A stretch of 64,000 nucleotides of DNA from NCBI GenBank assembly GCA_029706075.1, contig JAINUG010000011.1:2158501-2222500 (forward strand). The letters run 5' to 3'. Made by a program: the position numbers and the translations under genes. Shown here in pieces: positions 50,160 through 62,329 of the stretch. Each line of letters begins with the position of its first letter. Position 1 is the first letter of the stretch. Origin of the DNA: Aldrovandia affinis (Eukaryota > Chordata > Actinopteri > Notacanthiformes > Halosauridae). Below the pieces are notes generated by a model that did no database searches, was not told where the DNA came from, and saw nothing but the letters and a program-made list of their open reading frames with translations.

Positions 50160-52261
50160 GCCCTGCTGCACAGTTGGAAGGGTGGTGGATTTAATCTGAT
50201 GAACCTCTGACTACACCTGAGGAGTACACACAGTGTGTCCTGGAGTCTTTCATCTTTCTGACTTCTGTATGAAGCCAGTATTGATATATAAACAGATGCC
50301 CTCGTCTACATCAACACACATAGCTTCCGATTTTATATACTATGAATTCATACAGCTGGATATATTTACTAAAGTAACTATGGGAACATATCTTGCTTGA
50401 GAGCACAGCAGCAGTAGTCACATCAGGGACCTTCTGGTTATTCAGTTTTTTTTTATACCTTACTACACATGCAGCAAGCCAATACAAAGAGACAAAGAAA
50501 CATAATGTGAACCATAACGTGAGGCTTTTCCTGGCAGTAGTGTGAGTCACTGAATGGGAATGATGGGTAATCTCAATGGCTGCCAGATACTCTTACTCCA
50601 CACTGTGACATGCGTCAGTGCTGTGGGGACGTGGCCCTTTGTTGGTCTTGTGAGAAGGGGACCGTGTGGGCCTGAGCCAAAAGGAATTCCCATGAATAAA
50701 GCCACTAAATAAGATTGAAATTGTCAAAGGCGCGAGTGACCACTGCTGACTCTGTGCCAAAACGTGTCACTTAAGCGAATGCCAGATGGAAATGAGCTTT
50801 CCACTGACAGTGTGTGCGAGAGGAATCCACATTAGCTAGTGTTTGGCATGTGAGATTGCGACTGATGCGACGGCTACTAGTCCGGATAAAGCTATCTCAA
50901 TCTCGCTGACTGCTGTCTCATGAGTGCATTACACAATTGGATATTGCATCATTCATTATCATGTTGCTTTACAATAGCCAGATAGCCAGAGCCCACTGCG
51001 ATACAGGCGGGAATGTGAGCACACGTTTTTAAAATCAGGAAAACCAGCCGAGAATGCAAAGCAGAACACTGCGTGTGACATATGAGGATATATCATATTA
51101 CGAGAACTCCCTCAGTAACACTCTGGTGGCACTCTCGATTCCTTTACATAAATAATCTGCCTTGGTGACAGAGACAGGAACATTTGCATCAAAACGTCAA
51201 ATACCGTACCTAGTTTCCACACATCATAGCACTCCACAACACATCTCATCGGGTGCCAAACCGCAGAGGTGACATCGGCTGGCAAAAGAGAGGGGGCGGA
51301 ATGGCTTCAGGGAGAGAGAGGGCCGAGAACTGATCAGAACTGAATCAGCTTTGAACTGCGGCGGCCTGAAGAAGCCTCTCAGCTCTCACATGTGTCTTGA
51401 TGAACTGACTAATCAAAGCCCTGGTAAGGTGCAGTACTGTTTGAAATGTTTTAGTGCTACACTCTACTTTGTCTTTGGTGCTGTGGTACAGGCATTATAC
51501 TTCCTTTTGGTACTGTTTTGATTTCTCAAGCAGAAGCAGGCAGCAAGCAATGCTGTCCACTAAGTGCCATTTGGGTAACTGATCAACCAGAGGAGTAGTT
51601 CTTGTGCAATAGGACAATCCTGCTGACGAAAACCCTCTTTCCTGGGGAAATGCTATGGTCAATTGTGCATTGCCCTTTGAGACTCCCAGCCATAGTGGGC
51701 CTGGTGAAGATTCCATTACGGATTGTGCAGTCTGTCACTGCACCAAAGACCAGTGCTTTAGCTAGACACGGCACCCGGGAGGACCATATTTCCACCACCT
51801 GCGAGTGGCTGGATGGTGTAAAATATTTCTGAAATGCATGCTAGGAATGAGAGTATCTTTAAATCTACCCTTTGTTGAGTGTTCACTCCAAGCACCACAG
51901 CATGTCCTATATCTAACCTTTTTATATGCACAGGGCATTGCAGATTGATGAGTGAGATGGAAATCTATCTGTGTGAATCTACTAAAATGTCATCAGTTTG
52001 CGCAAGTCTATCGGAAACTAAAATCTGTAAATGTACCTGTGAGATTCGCGAGGCGACAGTACCTCGGCGTAAAGACACGAACCCGCTGAGCAGACTGGAT
52101 TGAACTGGTTCCTCCCACTCTCCGGCTGCTACATGTGAGTTATGGCAGCGGCCTTGAGCTGTGAGAAGTCGCACTCCCACCACCTGCAACTGGGGTGCGA
52201 GTCACGAGGGGACGACCAGCCAGTCCCCCCTCGCCCCGCTCCCCGCTGCATCGCGCTCACC
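50160..52261. other. No gene seen
   Basis: Single-copy-looking sequence without recognisable repeats. If the candidate first exon at 52.26 kb is real, this is intron on the minus strand. Confidence 0.45.
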
Positions 52262-52450
52262 TGCCGCGCGTCCTCTCAGCCGTGACTGCGGATGGCCCTC
52301 TCAATGCAACTCGCTTCTCCCCGTAAGAAAGCGAGAGAGGGGTCAGCTCGGGTGCCTCTGACTTTCCCTTCGTCCAGCGGTCTGCTGTCTCGGTCTAGAG
52401 CGTCGACTCCAAAACGCAGAAATATTTGCTGTCAGATGGAGTATAGGATG
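52262..52450 (-). other. Candidate CpG-rich first exon, minus strand
   Basis: On the minus strand the block ends GCGGCAG|GTGAGCGCG, a near-ideal splice donor at 52260/52259. The minus strand lacks ATG from about 52497 down to the donor. Sequence on both sides of the donor (52160-52420) is rich in CpG, as at vertebrate promoters. Upstream limit is a guess. A plus-strand donor-like word (CCCC|GTAAGA at 52321) also lies inside, so the strand is not certain. Confidence 0.35.
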
Positions 52451-53079
52451 AAAGCAGTGAAAAAACAAACAAACAAGGAACAACAAGAAGAAAAAAACAT
52501 GCAAAAAAAGAAGAAAGAGATTTGCTGTCTGATGAACCACAGGCAATGCAGGTCTCCAGGGAGAGAGCCTGCCACAGAGCTGCAAAGAGAGGCCAAGGCG
52601 CACTCTAGTGGCACAATGAGGACAGTGCCACTTCAGCCTGCACCACCCTGTGCTGTCTGTCCTCTCTTTCCTTGTGTTCCTTCTGCAGGGTCAATAGATA
52701 GATATAGCCTCTAGATATAGCCTGTTTATACGTTTCTCACCCCTGTTCTTAAAATGAGTTTGTGATCCCTGAGATTCAGTGATTTGTCCCTGTCCGCTCT
52801 GTTATTTAGGTGTACCTGTGATTCAATGATTTGTCCCTGTCTCTGGTTTATTTTTCTGATGTAACTTGTGTACCTGCGATTCAGTTCTTTGTCTCCATCC
52901 GTGGTTGTCGTGGGGATGACGCTGGATGCTCTGCCCCCTGGCCCATGATACGCTGAGTGTGTGTGTAGTTGTCCGGGGCGGCGGTTTGACTTTGCAGCGC
53001 CCTGTCTCTGACCTCATCCTCTCCAGCCTGACACATCTGCTCGCGTCAGCAGCTTCAGCTGCCAGCAAGGAATCACGGG

Positions 53080-53119
<40 letters not shown>

Positions 53120-53469
53120 TACAATGCGGATGGAAATGGCCTTCTCCTCGTACCTGACTCCAGCTTGAAAAGTTCTCATGAAACTCAGACTCTCTGAAAA
53201 AATATTTGTATTCTCTACTCAATCGGTAGATGCATGTTTAATTATGGAAGTGGGGAACAGAGTAAACTGAATCCGGCAGAGAAAGTGCATACGTCTGGCC
53301 CTTTATCTGTAAAACCCCTACAGGGAAAAAGCAGTCATTTCCAGTCACTATTAATGTAAATAAATATTTTCAAGTTATAAACTAAATATAACCTATTATA
53401 CCACAGCTTGGTTAAATATTTGATTCTGATTGGTCTTGAGGTTATTGATTATTTTCCTGTAAACCGCAT
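52451..53469. other. No gene seen; one (AC)n tract
   Basis: Includes the AC microsatellite at 53082-53112. The 140-codon plus-strand frame ending at 52714 is Lys/Gln-rich and unfamiliar, with no domain character. Confidence 0.5.
53082..53112. repeat. (AC)n microsatellite
   Basis: About 15 AC dinucleotides. Confidence 0.93.
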
Positions 53470-53474
53470 TCTGT

Positions 53475-53915
53475 GCAAGTATACATTTTCAGATGGGTTC
53501 AAGTCTGGAGACTGAGATGGCCATTGCAAAACAGTCATTTTGTGGTCAGTTAACCATTGGGATAATTGTCTTGCTGAAAGATCAATTTGTGGTCAAGTTT
53601 CAGCTTCCTAGCAGGGGGGAACCAGATGTTTGGCCAAAATGTATTATCACTTGCTGGAGTTCCATGATTCCATTGATCTTAACAAGAGCCCTAGGACCTG
53701 TAGATGCAAAACAACCCCATAACATCAAATGTCCACCACCATATTTCACCATAGGTATAGGCTATTTTCAATGTAAGCATCCTTCTTCCAATGCTAAAAC
53801 CCACCGCTGGTGCACATGGCAAATGGTCCCATCTAACCATAACACAGCCTCCACCTATCAACCTATCAATAAGCAACCTCCACCTATCACGGCCTGTGGC
53901 CCTCATGCTTTATCA
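53475..53915 (-). pseudogene. Tc1-like transposase fragment, antisense
   Basis: Read on the minus strand the fragment gives VKYGGGHLMLWGCFAS (about 53750-53700). Next come GPRALVKINGIMEL and, after a gap, LQWPSQSPDLNPSE (about 53530-53490), the region of the catalytic Glu. These are in the order expected of a Tc1/mariner transposase. Frames change between blocks. Both termini of the element are missing, so it is a truncated relic. The 160-codon plus-strand frame over the same interval is only its complement. Confidence 0.75.
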
Positions 53916-54254
53916 CACCCAGGAGATGTGCAGTTTTTCCCCAATAACCCATTAATGTGGTTAAACTGTTTTTAAAAAGCCAATATTTGTAATATCTATC
54001 ATTTTATTTCATGAAAACATCTTCAGATCAAAATAATTTACTATACTACAAGTTACTACAATAGTCAGATATTTTTTTACATTCTAGATAGTTAGCTAGC
54101 TAGCTAACTAGCATACAAACTAGCTTATTCTGCTAAATGCTTAAAATATAAATGTAAATGTACTAGCTTCATGCTTTCCTGATGCTTTTCATAAAAATAA
54201 CAAAATCACTGTTTGTTGGTGTAGCTAGTAACCCTTTTTCATGGGTCAAAGGTA

Positions 54255-54480
54255 ATTAAATTCAATGTTATTTGTATAGTGAGTTTTACAGAGAAAAGCC
54301 ATGGCCTGAAAATACAAGGCCTGAACCCCAAAAAGCAGAAAGTGAGGCAAAAACTCTCTAGTGGGAATAAATCTCAGGAAGAACACGTTTTAGTGGGGGA
54401 GCCCATCCTCTGCTGGCCGGCCTGGGTGTCAGTAATGGTAACTAAATGCCCTAAGAAGGGAAGGTCTATGGTCTGAGGTT
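54255..54480. repeat. Decayed teleost dispersed repeat
   Basis: Landmarks in order: TAAATTCAATGTTATTTGTA, AGTGAGTTTTACAGA, GGCAAAAACTCTCTAGTGGG, AGGAAGAACACG, GGAGCCCATCCTC and TGCTGGCC. This order is typical of an abundant fish interspersed repeat. Class not determined. Confidence 0.6.
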
Positions 54481-55340
54481 CCAGTAATGATGATAAAGTT
54501 ATCAAACAGAAATTAGAAATGGGTGAGCATAACCTTCAGTCATCTTACAGCTAACTGTTAGCTAGCTAACTTCCCCTGCCTACGAGACAAACTACTCAAC
54601 CACCTGTGACCGCTCTGGACATGACGGCTCCAATCCTTGCTTGTTTTGTTACCTTTCTTTTCTTCGTGCTTTTCAAATATGTTTTCTTTTTTCATGTTGT
54701 AGTTTTTAATTTTTTAATTTATTATTCCCCCAGGATCATGTATAAGTTATAATCTTCCATAATTAATGGGTATTTAATAAACATGAATAAACAAAGCAAC
54801 CAGTGCATGATAAACAAAATACAAGAACAGTGCATGAGCAACAAAATCACAGAACTAGCAGCAGAAAAACCTGATACTGAGAGAGGGGATGAGCATAGCA
54901 ACCAATTCTTACTAGTCTGCATAATTAATCATTATGTATATACCATCTTTAGGTAGTTTGATGCATTCTCATTATGTTTGTAAGACATAGGCATACGCTC
55001 CTTGTTGTAAGGTAACCTATCTAATAAGCTAGCTAGTTATTCGTGAAGTTGTCAATGATGTATGCGCATGAATTGCTTTTCAAATGCTTGCAATCTGTTG
55101 GCCATTCACCTGGTTATTGAATTATTAGCTAAATATAGTTACAATTAATTAATTAAATTAAATACATCACATAACATCGATAGCTACAAATGCCATGATA
55201 TAGCACTGGCACTATATAGTAAACAGCAATAGCCCTCCTTGCCATGAGAGAGATATGGCTTAATACAACTTATTAAGTTAGCTACTTGTGGTAAATCTCT
55301 ATTTTGTACCAAATTCCACAAGCAGTATTTCAAATTGAAT

Positions 55341-55645
55341 CAAAGAAGATTAAGGGGGGATTTGATTGAGGTTTTTAAATTAATAAAAGGGTTTAACATA
55401 GTGAACTACCAAATATTATTCAGGTTGAGTTTGGTTAGCAGAAAAAGAGGGCACAAGTGGAAATTAATTAAAGGTCAATTCTAAACTGATATCAGGAAGT
55501 ATTGTTTTACACAGAGTTGTCAATGCCTGGAACAGCTTGCCAGGTTATGTAGAGGCAGACACTTGCTGTAGGCTCTAGTCTGTTGGTAAATGACAAGGCT
55601 ACGGGCCGGACAACCCATTCCTGTCATTATGTATTCTTATGCTCT
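55341..55645 (+). mobile_element. 3' end of a CR1/L2-type LINE
   Basis: The frame from 55341 reads KRRLRGDLIEVFKLIKGF, then LFRLSLVSRKRGHKWKL. After a stop, TDIRKYCFTQ follows, then (frameshifted) AWNSLP-like nucleotides. This is the C-terminal tail found after the reverse transcriptase domain of CR1-like LINEs. It ends with TATTCTTATGCTCTTAAGG, similar to the repeated-motif 3' tail of such elements. It is 5'-truncated and broken by at least one stop and one frameshift. Confidence 0.7.
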
Positions 55646-55649
55646 TAAG

Positions 55650-56180
55650 GTCCAGTATGAAGAGGTTACTTCTCAGTCTGCATTGAAAGAAAGGCAGTGA
55701 CACTGTCGTTCTGAAAGATGTAGGCAGTTCCTTTCACTACCTGAGGGCAGGAACTGTGAAGAGCCATGCGTGGGGTGAAACTGACAGGTGCCCAGACTGC
55801 ACAGGTTGAAGAGTGGAGGTTAGTTTGGATGGGGTTTAGGGTTTTATGATCGCCTGTAAATAAGGAGGAGCTGTTCTTATTGACACCCTATAGGCTAGCA
55901 ACAGAGTTTTTTAATCAAATCTATGCCATGACCAGTAGCCAATGGAGGGGGGTGCAAAGTGACAAGTGAAGCAGCAGAGTTCTGTATAAGCTGGAGGGAC
56001 CTAGTGGCACATGCAGGGAGATCAGCAAGCAGAGCATTACACCAGTCTAGCTATGAGAGCACAGGCGCCAGCACAAGAAAACAGGAGGTGAGACATAATC
56101 ATGTCATTCAGACAGCTCCTTGTCAAGTGTTATGCCAAGTTTCTTGACAGTGAAAGTTGCACTTCAGTATATTTCCAGCT
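55650..56180. repeat. Decayed teleost dispersed repeat
   Basis: Landmarks include GCCATGACCAGTAGCCAATG, CAGAGTTCTGTATAAGCTGG, ATCAGCAAGCAGAGCATTAC, ACCAGTCTAGCTATGAGAGC and CCAAGTTTCTTGACAG. They resemble an abundant unclassified fish repeat, with heavy divergence. Confidence 0.5.
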
Positions 56181-56503
56181 GTATAAATTGATGATATTTC
56201 AGATATGAGCTATGTAAGTCACCCTGGATGAGGGACTCTTCTAAGCTTGTAAGTAATACAGTCCTTCAGACTCGAGATATGTAAATGACAGTTATCCTAT
56301 TCATACAAATAGTTCTTCCAAAAGAGGAACTGGCAAGGAAAGGAGAGAAGGTGTAAATTGACAGTTAGCCTCCTCCTAAGAATGGCTTGTTTGTCACCAT
56401 GGAAACCGTACCCACATCTGGTTGGCAGTGCCTCTGCAAGGGTTGAGAGCAGAGATGGGGGAGAAACAGAATGAAAGAGGTGGCATGCTTCTGAAGAGCA
56501 CAT

Positions 56504-56528
56504 TCTCTCTCTCTCTGTCTATCTTTCC

Positions 56529-56594
<66 letters not shown>

Positions 56595-56596
56595 CA

Positions 56597-56632
<36 letters not shown>

Positions 56633-56658
56633 CATGCACACACACACACACACAAATG

Positions 56659-56726
<68 letters not shown>
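56504..56726. repeat. Compound (TC)n-(CA)n microsatellite
   Basis: CT tracts at 56504-56550, then several CA tracts interrupted by TGTACAGA, TGCATG and AATGCATA words, ending at about 56726. Open frames across it are repeat artefacts. Confidence 0.97.
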
Positions 56727-56728
<2 letters not shown>

Positions 56729-57401
56729 CATGTGCACTAATACAGTATACCAGGTGGAGTACAAACACTGCTGTATTTTTCACAGGATGAATTTTCATCT
56801 TCATTGCAGAAAGTCTTTAAAAAATATATTTTGCTCTCAAAATGATTATTAAAATCCTTGTGTCTACAGTGTTTCTACTCAAAAGCAATATAACCATACT
56901 GTGAACCACACATCCAAATGCTTATTTGAAAGCACAGAGTATGTTACTGTGCTGCAGGGACAGAAAGGAGCAGTTACTTATGGGAGTGGGCCAACAGGCT
57001 CTAAGTCAGTGCTGGACATACTGAAAACCAAGCCATCAGAGACCAAAATGCCAACCACAAACAGATATGGTCCCTGAAAGACACACTGAGCATCTACAAA
57101 GGGCTGAAAATCATGCAGGTGCCTGTTAAAAATCAATGTGCCTGTTGGTTCTCAACAACACATGAGTGTGTGTGCTTGCAAGCAAGTGTGTTTATTTGAA
57201 CCCATCTTCCTTTTATGCATCGTTATAAAAACATACAGATGTAACGGGACATTACATCTTGATACAACTTGATTCGTATTTGTAAAATTAAATCTTCCCT
57301 TCAGCAACAATCAAATTGGAGGATTAATGAGGTATGCCTTCCCAGAGGCATCCTTTTTTAAAGATTTGGGACGTAGTGAGATTCTGACTCTCCACATGTT
57401 C
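56727..57401. other. No gene seen
   Basis: Single-copy-looking sequence between the microsatellite and the foldback element. Confidence 0.5.
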
Positions 57402-58209
57402 GGTAACACTTTACATCAACTGTATGTACATACAGCACTCATAGTGTACTCTGAGCATTAAAAAATGGTACATTACAATCACATGGGGCATTATGAATGC
57501 TTTATGGCATGTTTTAATTGTACATTACATGTAATGATGCTGTTATGTAATGATCAACAGAGCCTACTTATGAATGCATACTGAGCTCTTCATGATGCAC
57601 TCATAAATGCTTATGAATGTATTATGAGTGTGCTATTTTTAGGTCTGTGATTCTTGGGTCAGACCTATCCCAGGTTGTGACATAATGCATACACATGATT
57701 GTAATGAATGCATCATGAAGAGCTCATTATGCATTCATAAATAGGCTCTGTTGATCATTACATAACAGCATCATTACGTGTAATGTAATTCATTAATTTA
57801 ATTAATTAATTCACATCTGTGATGACTTGATGAGCTTCATCCAGCATTCCCTGTTAAGCATTGCGTTAAGAAGAGACGATCTGCACAGTCCTGTCTCCAG
57901 TTCGATGGATGATGATTAGGTCGACCTCTACAATGGGGAGAGTCTGGCGTCCAAAGGAGGACACGACTAGCTGACTCATTGTGCTGAAGGATATGTCCGG
58001 CTAGCCGAAGACGACGCTGTCTGATGACACTTGAGATGGAGGGGAGGGCACCGTACAGGGCGGAGTTTGGAAGGTGGTCCTGTAATGTACAAGTAAAACA
58101 TGTCATAAAGCCCTATGTAATTGTAATGCAATTGTAATGCACCATTTTTTTATGCTTATGAATACATTATGAATGCTTTATGAACATAGAGTTAATGTAA
58201 AGCATTATA
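57402..58209. mobile_element. Long-TIR foldback MITE, interrupted
   Basis: Starts GGTAACACTTTACATCAAC and ends GTTAATGTAAAGCATTAT, a terminal word seen in many teleost MITEs. The inverted arms are about 200 bp. The inner parts are nearly identical: GTAATGATGCTGTTATGTAA on the left and its complement TTACATAACAGCATCATTAC on the right. They continue through GATCAACAGAGCC and GAGCTCTTCATGATGC. The right arm is split by a 293-bp LINE fragment; without it the element is about 506 bp. No transposase is present. Confidence 0.85.
57788..58080 (-). mobile_element. 5'-truncated LINE fragment with 9-bp target duplication
   Basis: The fragment is flanked by TGTAATGTA at 57779-57787 and again at 58081-58089, an exact 9-bp duplication of the host MITE arm. 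On the minus strand it encodes LPNSALYGALPSISSVIRQR, then RLRLAGHILQHNESASRVLL. That is the C-terminal region of a LINE polyprotein beyond the reverse transcriptase. The 3' end is an ATTAA-type simple tail. Severe 5' truncation and the duplication fit target-primed reverse transcription. The clade (RTE-like or other) is not certain. Confidence 0.8.
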
Positions 58210-58744
58210 AAATGTTCAATTCTGCTCGGAAAGGGCAGTAAACTAAACTTAATAATACTGAAAAATAAACTGAGAGCACAAACATTTTATTTTAAAGGAT
58301 CGTCCTGTTACATTCAGCAAATTGGTACAGTCATACTACACTGAAAATTTTATTCCCCTGATATCCTGTAGATGGTGCTGTGTATCCATAGATAAAGCTG
58401 CGCTCTTCTATATAACTCCGGCATCCAATTTGCTTGGAATAGGGAACATTTGCTTTACAGAGGACAATTAGGCAGTGAGTGGAAATATGTAAAGCCCTTT
58501 AACACATTGGATTTATATCAGTGTCAAGCAAACATTCCGTGACGATGTAGAATTTTGGGTGTTCATAAGGTTATGTTAGCCAATATGATGGTGTATTAAC
58601 AGTGTTTAATATTGTTTATCTTGTATTCATATAGTTTGCTGCTCTCTCATTGTTGCACCATCACACTTTATAGTACTAATCATTCTATTGTGTGTTTTTG
58701 TTTCATAATGTAATTGTTCTTTGTTGTTTGTCTTGTTTTTATTT
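58210..58744. other. No gene seen
   Basis: AT-rich single-copy-looking sequence. Confidence 0.5.
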
Positions 58745-59090
58745 GAGTTGAGTTGAGAGTTGATTTTATTGTCATTCCGCCACATACAAGTATGTGGAAG
58801 AACGAGATTGCGCTTCGATTTACAACAGTGCAACATTAAGACAACAATTACACAACAGTTAAGACAGTGCAACATTTACGACACAACATTTAGGTCACAT
58901 TGAGGTACATTTTATAAAATGCAGTAACATTATAAAGTGCAACAGAAACACATTTAGGTAACAATAAGGTGCAGGCATGTATTGTTTTGTAGTGCAAAGA
59001 ACAGAAACGGCACTAGTAGCAGCGTGACTGTTCTCAACAGTGCAACAATTCCACACCAGTTAGGACAGTGCAACTGTTTCTTTCAGTCGT
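58745..59090. repeat. Dispersed repeat with internal AACA-rich tandem structure
   Basis: Begins TTGAGTTGAGTTGAGAG, then TTTTATTGTCATTCCGCCAC and GTATGTGGAAGAACGAGATTG, which I associate with a common fish repeat. It continues with loosely tandem units built on CAGTGCAACA, TTAGGTCACA and ACACAACA. Right boundary uncertain. Confidence 0.5.
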
Positions 59091-59742
59091 TCTGCCATTT
59101 CCTTACCATGACTATGTCCTTCATTGTGTTCTAAACCCTTAGGTCATTTAGTCTCAGACATATTTACCTGAGTCTAAGGGTCTTATACCCTGAGACTGGT
59201 ATGCTTACTGCAATCACTTCCCCGTGTTACACAACACACATTTCTCTGTTGCAATACCTTTAAAAATGGCTCTGTCCTGTTAAAAAAAGATAGATTGATT
59301 GACTGACTGTAAAGTATGCAAATCTCCCTACATGCACTGCACTGAGTGGTGGTGTATGGTTCCTCTGATCTAAAGGGAATACTCTTATCAATGTTAGCCC
59401 AATGCAGGCCACGTGCCAGTTCAGATTATATCTTTATATAGTTATCTTTATATACTTTATATATATATATATATAAAGTAGTTGCCGAACATCAAACAAT
59501 ATTATTTGTGTATCATGGAGTTTGGTGGGAGCTGCTAGAAATGCACATACTACAATTAGCATAAACTCCAGCATAAATCTGAAAGGATGTGGAATGTTTC
59601 CTTAGCCTTTGTTTAATTACAGTATATACATATAGTAGGTTCCGGAAGCTGCCATTGCCATACTCAGCTGAGAATATACTCACGATTTATATATATATAT
59701 GCTCACTGTCATCTAAAATGTATCTTATTACTTTACATTCCA
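59091..59742. other. No gene seen; short (AT)n tract
   Basis: A palindromic ACTTTATATATATATATATATA-like region lies near 59453-59478. Otherwise single-copy-looking. Confidence 0.5.
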
Positions 59743-59894
59743 GGGGCCGTATGTACAAATATTCTAAGAGTAGGAGTGCTGATATAGGATCAGGTTTCCC
59801 CTGTCCATATCCTAACCATATCCATTATGAGCTAAATGCTAAACTGATCCTAGATCAGCACTCCAACTCTTAGAATCTTTATACATGCGGCCCC
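59743..59894. mobile_element. Small palindromic MITE
   Basis: The arms are GGGGCCGTATGTACAAATAT... TTCTAAGAGTAGGAGTGCTG and CAGCACTCCAACTCTTAGAA ... TACATGCGGCCCC. They are inverted complements over about 55 bp, with GATATAGGATCAG and CTGATCCTAGATC inside. The type is abundant in teleost genomes. Target duplication is not obvious. No coding capacity. Confidence 0.8.
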
Positions 59895-61162
59895 AGATTT
59901 CTCTATAAAAGCAATTCATTCAATTTACAAGGAATTATCTATTTGAGATGAGATGTTAATTTCATATATGCGATGCTAATTTCATAGGCTTCCTGTTGCA
60001 TCTCAAAAGCACTAAAGGCTACTCACAGGGAACGTGGTATTCAGATGGACATATTTGTTTAGTATACACTGTATTCTGACAAGGGCAGGATTTAATTGGT
60101 TTTTGCAGAAGTGGAGTTTTCCCATAATCTTGTGAATTCTTTCAAGGCAAATTTAGAGGTTTTCGAAATCCGGGAAATTGGTGGCAGCTGTGTGGCATCC
60201 AATTTAATGGTTTCAAGACTTGCTTTTAACGATGCATGCTAGGATGTTTTTTGTTTTTTTTGAGGATCGGGATAAAAAAATCTGTCATAGACTGTAAACA
60301 ATTATTTAGGTGTGCTTAGATGGGATTTCAGTCAATAATTCTTAATTCAAGAAGTGGTGCGCCAATCAAAGCTGTCCCCAAACGGCGCAAAGGATAAAGG
60401 GTCCACAGTCCACAACCCACAAAAACAGAATGATAAAACAACAAGAACAAAAAAAAAACATGCTGTCATCATTCATAGAAATAATCATTGCTAGATTGTC
60501 CCTGCTGTTTATAATGCCTGGAAATTTCATAAGGGAACCTGGAGTTGGGTTGAATTTGGAACTAAAATGTGGGTGGCAATGTCCTTTTGGATAAAGGCCA
60601 GAGGAGTACACATTTCTCATGCCTTTTAGACATGGATAAACTATGTGTAATGGCAGCCAGTGCTATTTAGTGATAGGTGTGGTTGGAACAGGCTCAAAAT
60701 CCACCTGTTATAGTGGAGAAGAAAAAAAAATGCTGGTGAATTCCAACTAATTGCAGCCTGGTTTCCTCTGTGTTCGTTTGACAAAATTTTACAAAACGTA
60801 ATGTTTGCTGAACATTTTCTGTGCTGAGTATTTCCCTGAAGCAGGTTTGAATCCAGGGTCTTGTGGCACAAGCACACATTGAGGAGCCTTTTATACACTC
60901 TATCACAATCAGATATGCGTGCTAAAAATACAACAAAGTATGATTCATTCACAGCACCCTTGTGATGTCTGCACGGCCAAAGTTTTAATTTTAATTTTAA
61001 GTGAGTGGCAGTTGAAGGTGCCCGCCGAGAAAATGAAATGATTCACACTGAGGGTTTTGCTTGCTCATCAGCAGTTCTGCTGTAGTGTGGCATCACCTCA
61101 GTGTTTTTTTTTTTGCATCGAGCCTACATTAAATGAGGCTATTGAACTAAATTATTTAATTC
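59895..61162. other. No gene seen
   Basis: AT-rich, single-copy-looking. The left terminal repeat expected for the following Tc1-like element is missing here, so a deletion boundary lies at about 61162. Confidence 0.45.
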
Positions 61163-61628
61163 CAGAGGTTAAAAAAAAAGCTTAGGTTACCAAAAACTGA
61201 AAAATAATGTAAAGGTTTTGGGAGTGAGTAGTTTCCTACACCATCAAAAGGCACTTGGAAACTGGAGGAAACTCTGCCAGGAAGAGGACTGGCAGATCCA
61301 AAGCCACAACAAAATCAAAAGACAAGTTTATGAGAGTCAACAGCTTGCGTGACAGGCGGCTCACAGGACAACAGCTTCAAGCACAGCTTAACACTGGTCG
61401 AAGTAAGGAAGTCTCAGGGCCCTATTTTGGTTAATTAGGACGGTGTCAGTAACGCATACGCAAAGCGAAGACGGTGGCGCTTTAGAGCGTGTCTATCGCA
61501 ATTTCGGTAATTTCGTGATTTAGGACGATAGCACACCTCCGGTGCAGTTGTAAAAGAGGTTGGATTAACTTTTAAAAAATACATGTGGGTGTGGTGGGGG
61601 TTTGGTTTCATAATGGCCAATCAGAACA

Positions 61629-62329
61629 TGTAGTGTGGGTCGAAGGTGGAAGAGCCACACACAGATTTCACGGGTATCTAAAAGCTGGACGCAAGCGACC
61701 AGCCACTAAATCTGAGAACAGACTAAGGAGCGGGAAACAAAAAGAAAACCCGGGACAAACTCCACGGGAATAAACCCAACAGAAACAACCCTAGTAGGGC
61801 GGACGCTCCTCAACGAGGTGCATTGAAAACAAATAGCTATAGTTTAGCTCTGGGGAACAATAGCCCCGACAAACAAAGAGTAAAGATAACTAAATAATAC
61901 CCTCTCTCTTTAACTGAGAGAACCACAGAGTGGTAAGCTAACCCATTGTTTGAAATAATGCTAAGTACCCTCTCTCTTTAACTGAGAGACCACAGAGTGG
62001 AAAACTAACCCTGAGTTAGAAGTAAAAACGAAGTACCTTCTCTCTTTAACTGAGAGACCACAGAGTGGAAAACTAACTCTTAGTTAGAAGTACCGGCTAG
62101 AGCGTAATAATGGTTTACACAGAAGCATTTGAGTGACGAAAACGCAGAACTTAAATAGGAGGCGGAATGAGCACTGATAATCCACAGTTGGACGTGATCG
62201 GAAAACACACCGACGAAAGACCATATAAGGAAGGTGACTATAACAATGATTCCTGACACAAAACCAAAGAAAACAAGCCATCACATGGTCAAGCGCCCTC
62301 CAGCGGCTGAGTAAGGTAAAACCGTGACA
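61629..62329 (-). mobile_element. Solo LTR with 5-bp target duplication
   Basis: The 701-bp segment begins TG and ends CA (TGTAGTGTGG ... ACCGTGACA). An exact 5-bp repeat, GAACA, flanks it at 61624-61628 and 62330-62334. These are the hallmarks of an LTR-retroelement insertion reduced to a solo LTR by recombination between its two LTRs. On the minus strand it starts TGTCACGG and has a TATA-like CCTATTTAAG near 62160, so minus is the likelier orientation. No internal genes remain. Gypsy/Metaviridae or another LTR group cannot be distinguished. Confidence 0.8.
61899..62095. repeat. 68-bp tandem repeat inside the solo LTR
   Basis: Units start at 61899, 61967 and 62035, an exact 68-bp spacing, each beginning ACCCTCTCTCTTTAACTGAG or ACCTTCTCTC. 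Each carries CCACAGAGTGG and ends in AAGTACC. There are about 2.8 copies. Such arrays are common in the regulatory part of LTRs. Confidence 0.9.

Noticed and set aside
53493-53975. 160-codon plus-strand open frame
   Set aside because: It is the complement of a Tc1-like transposase fragment read on the minus strand.
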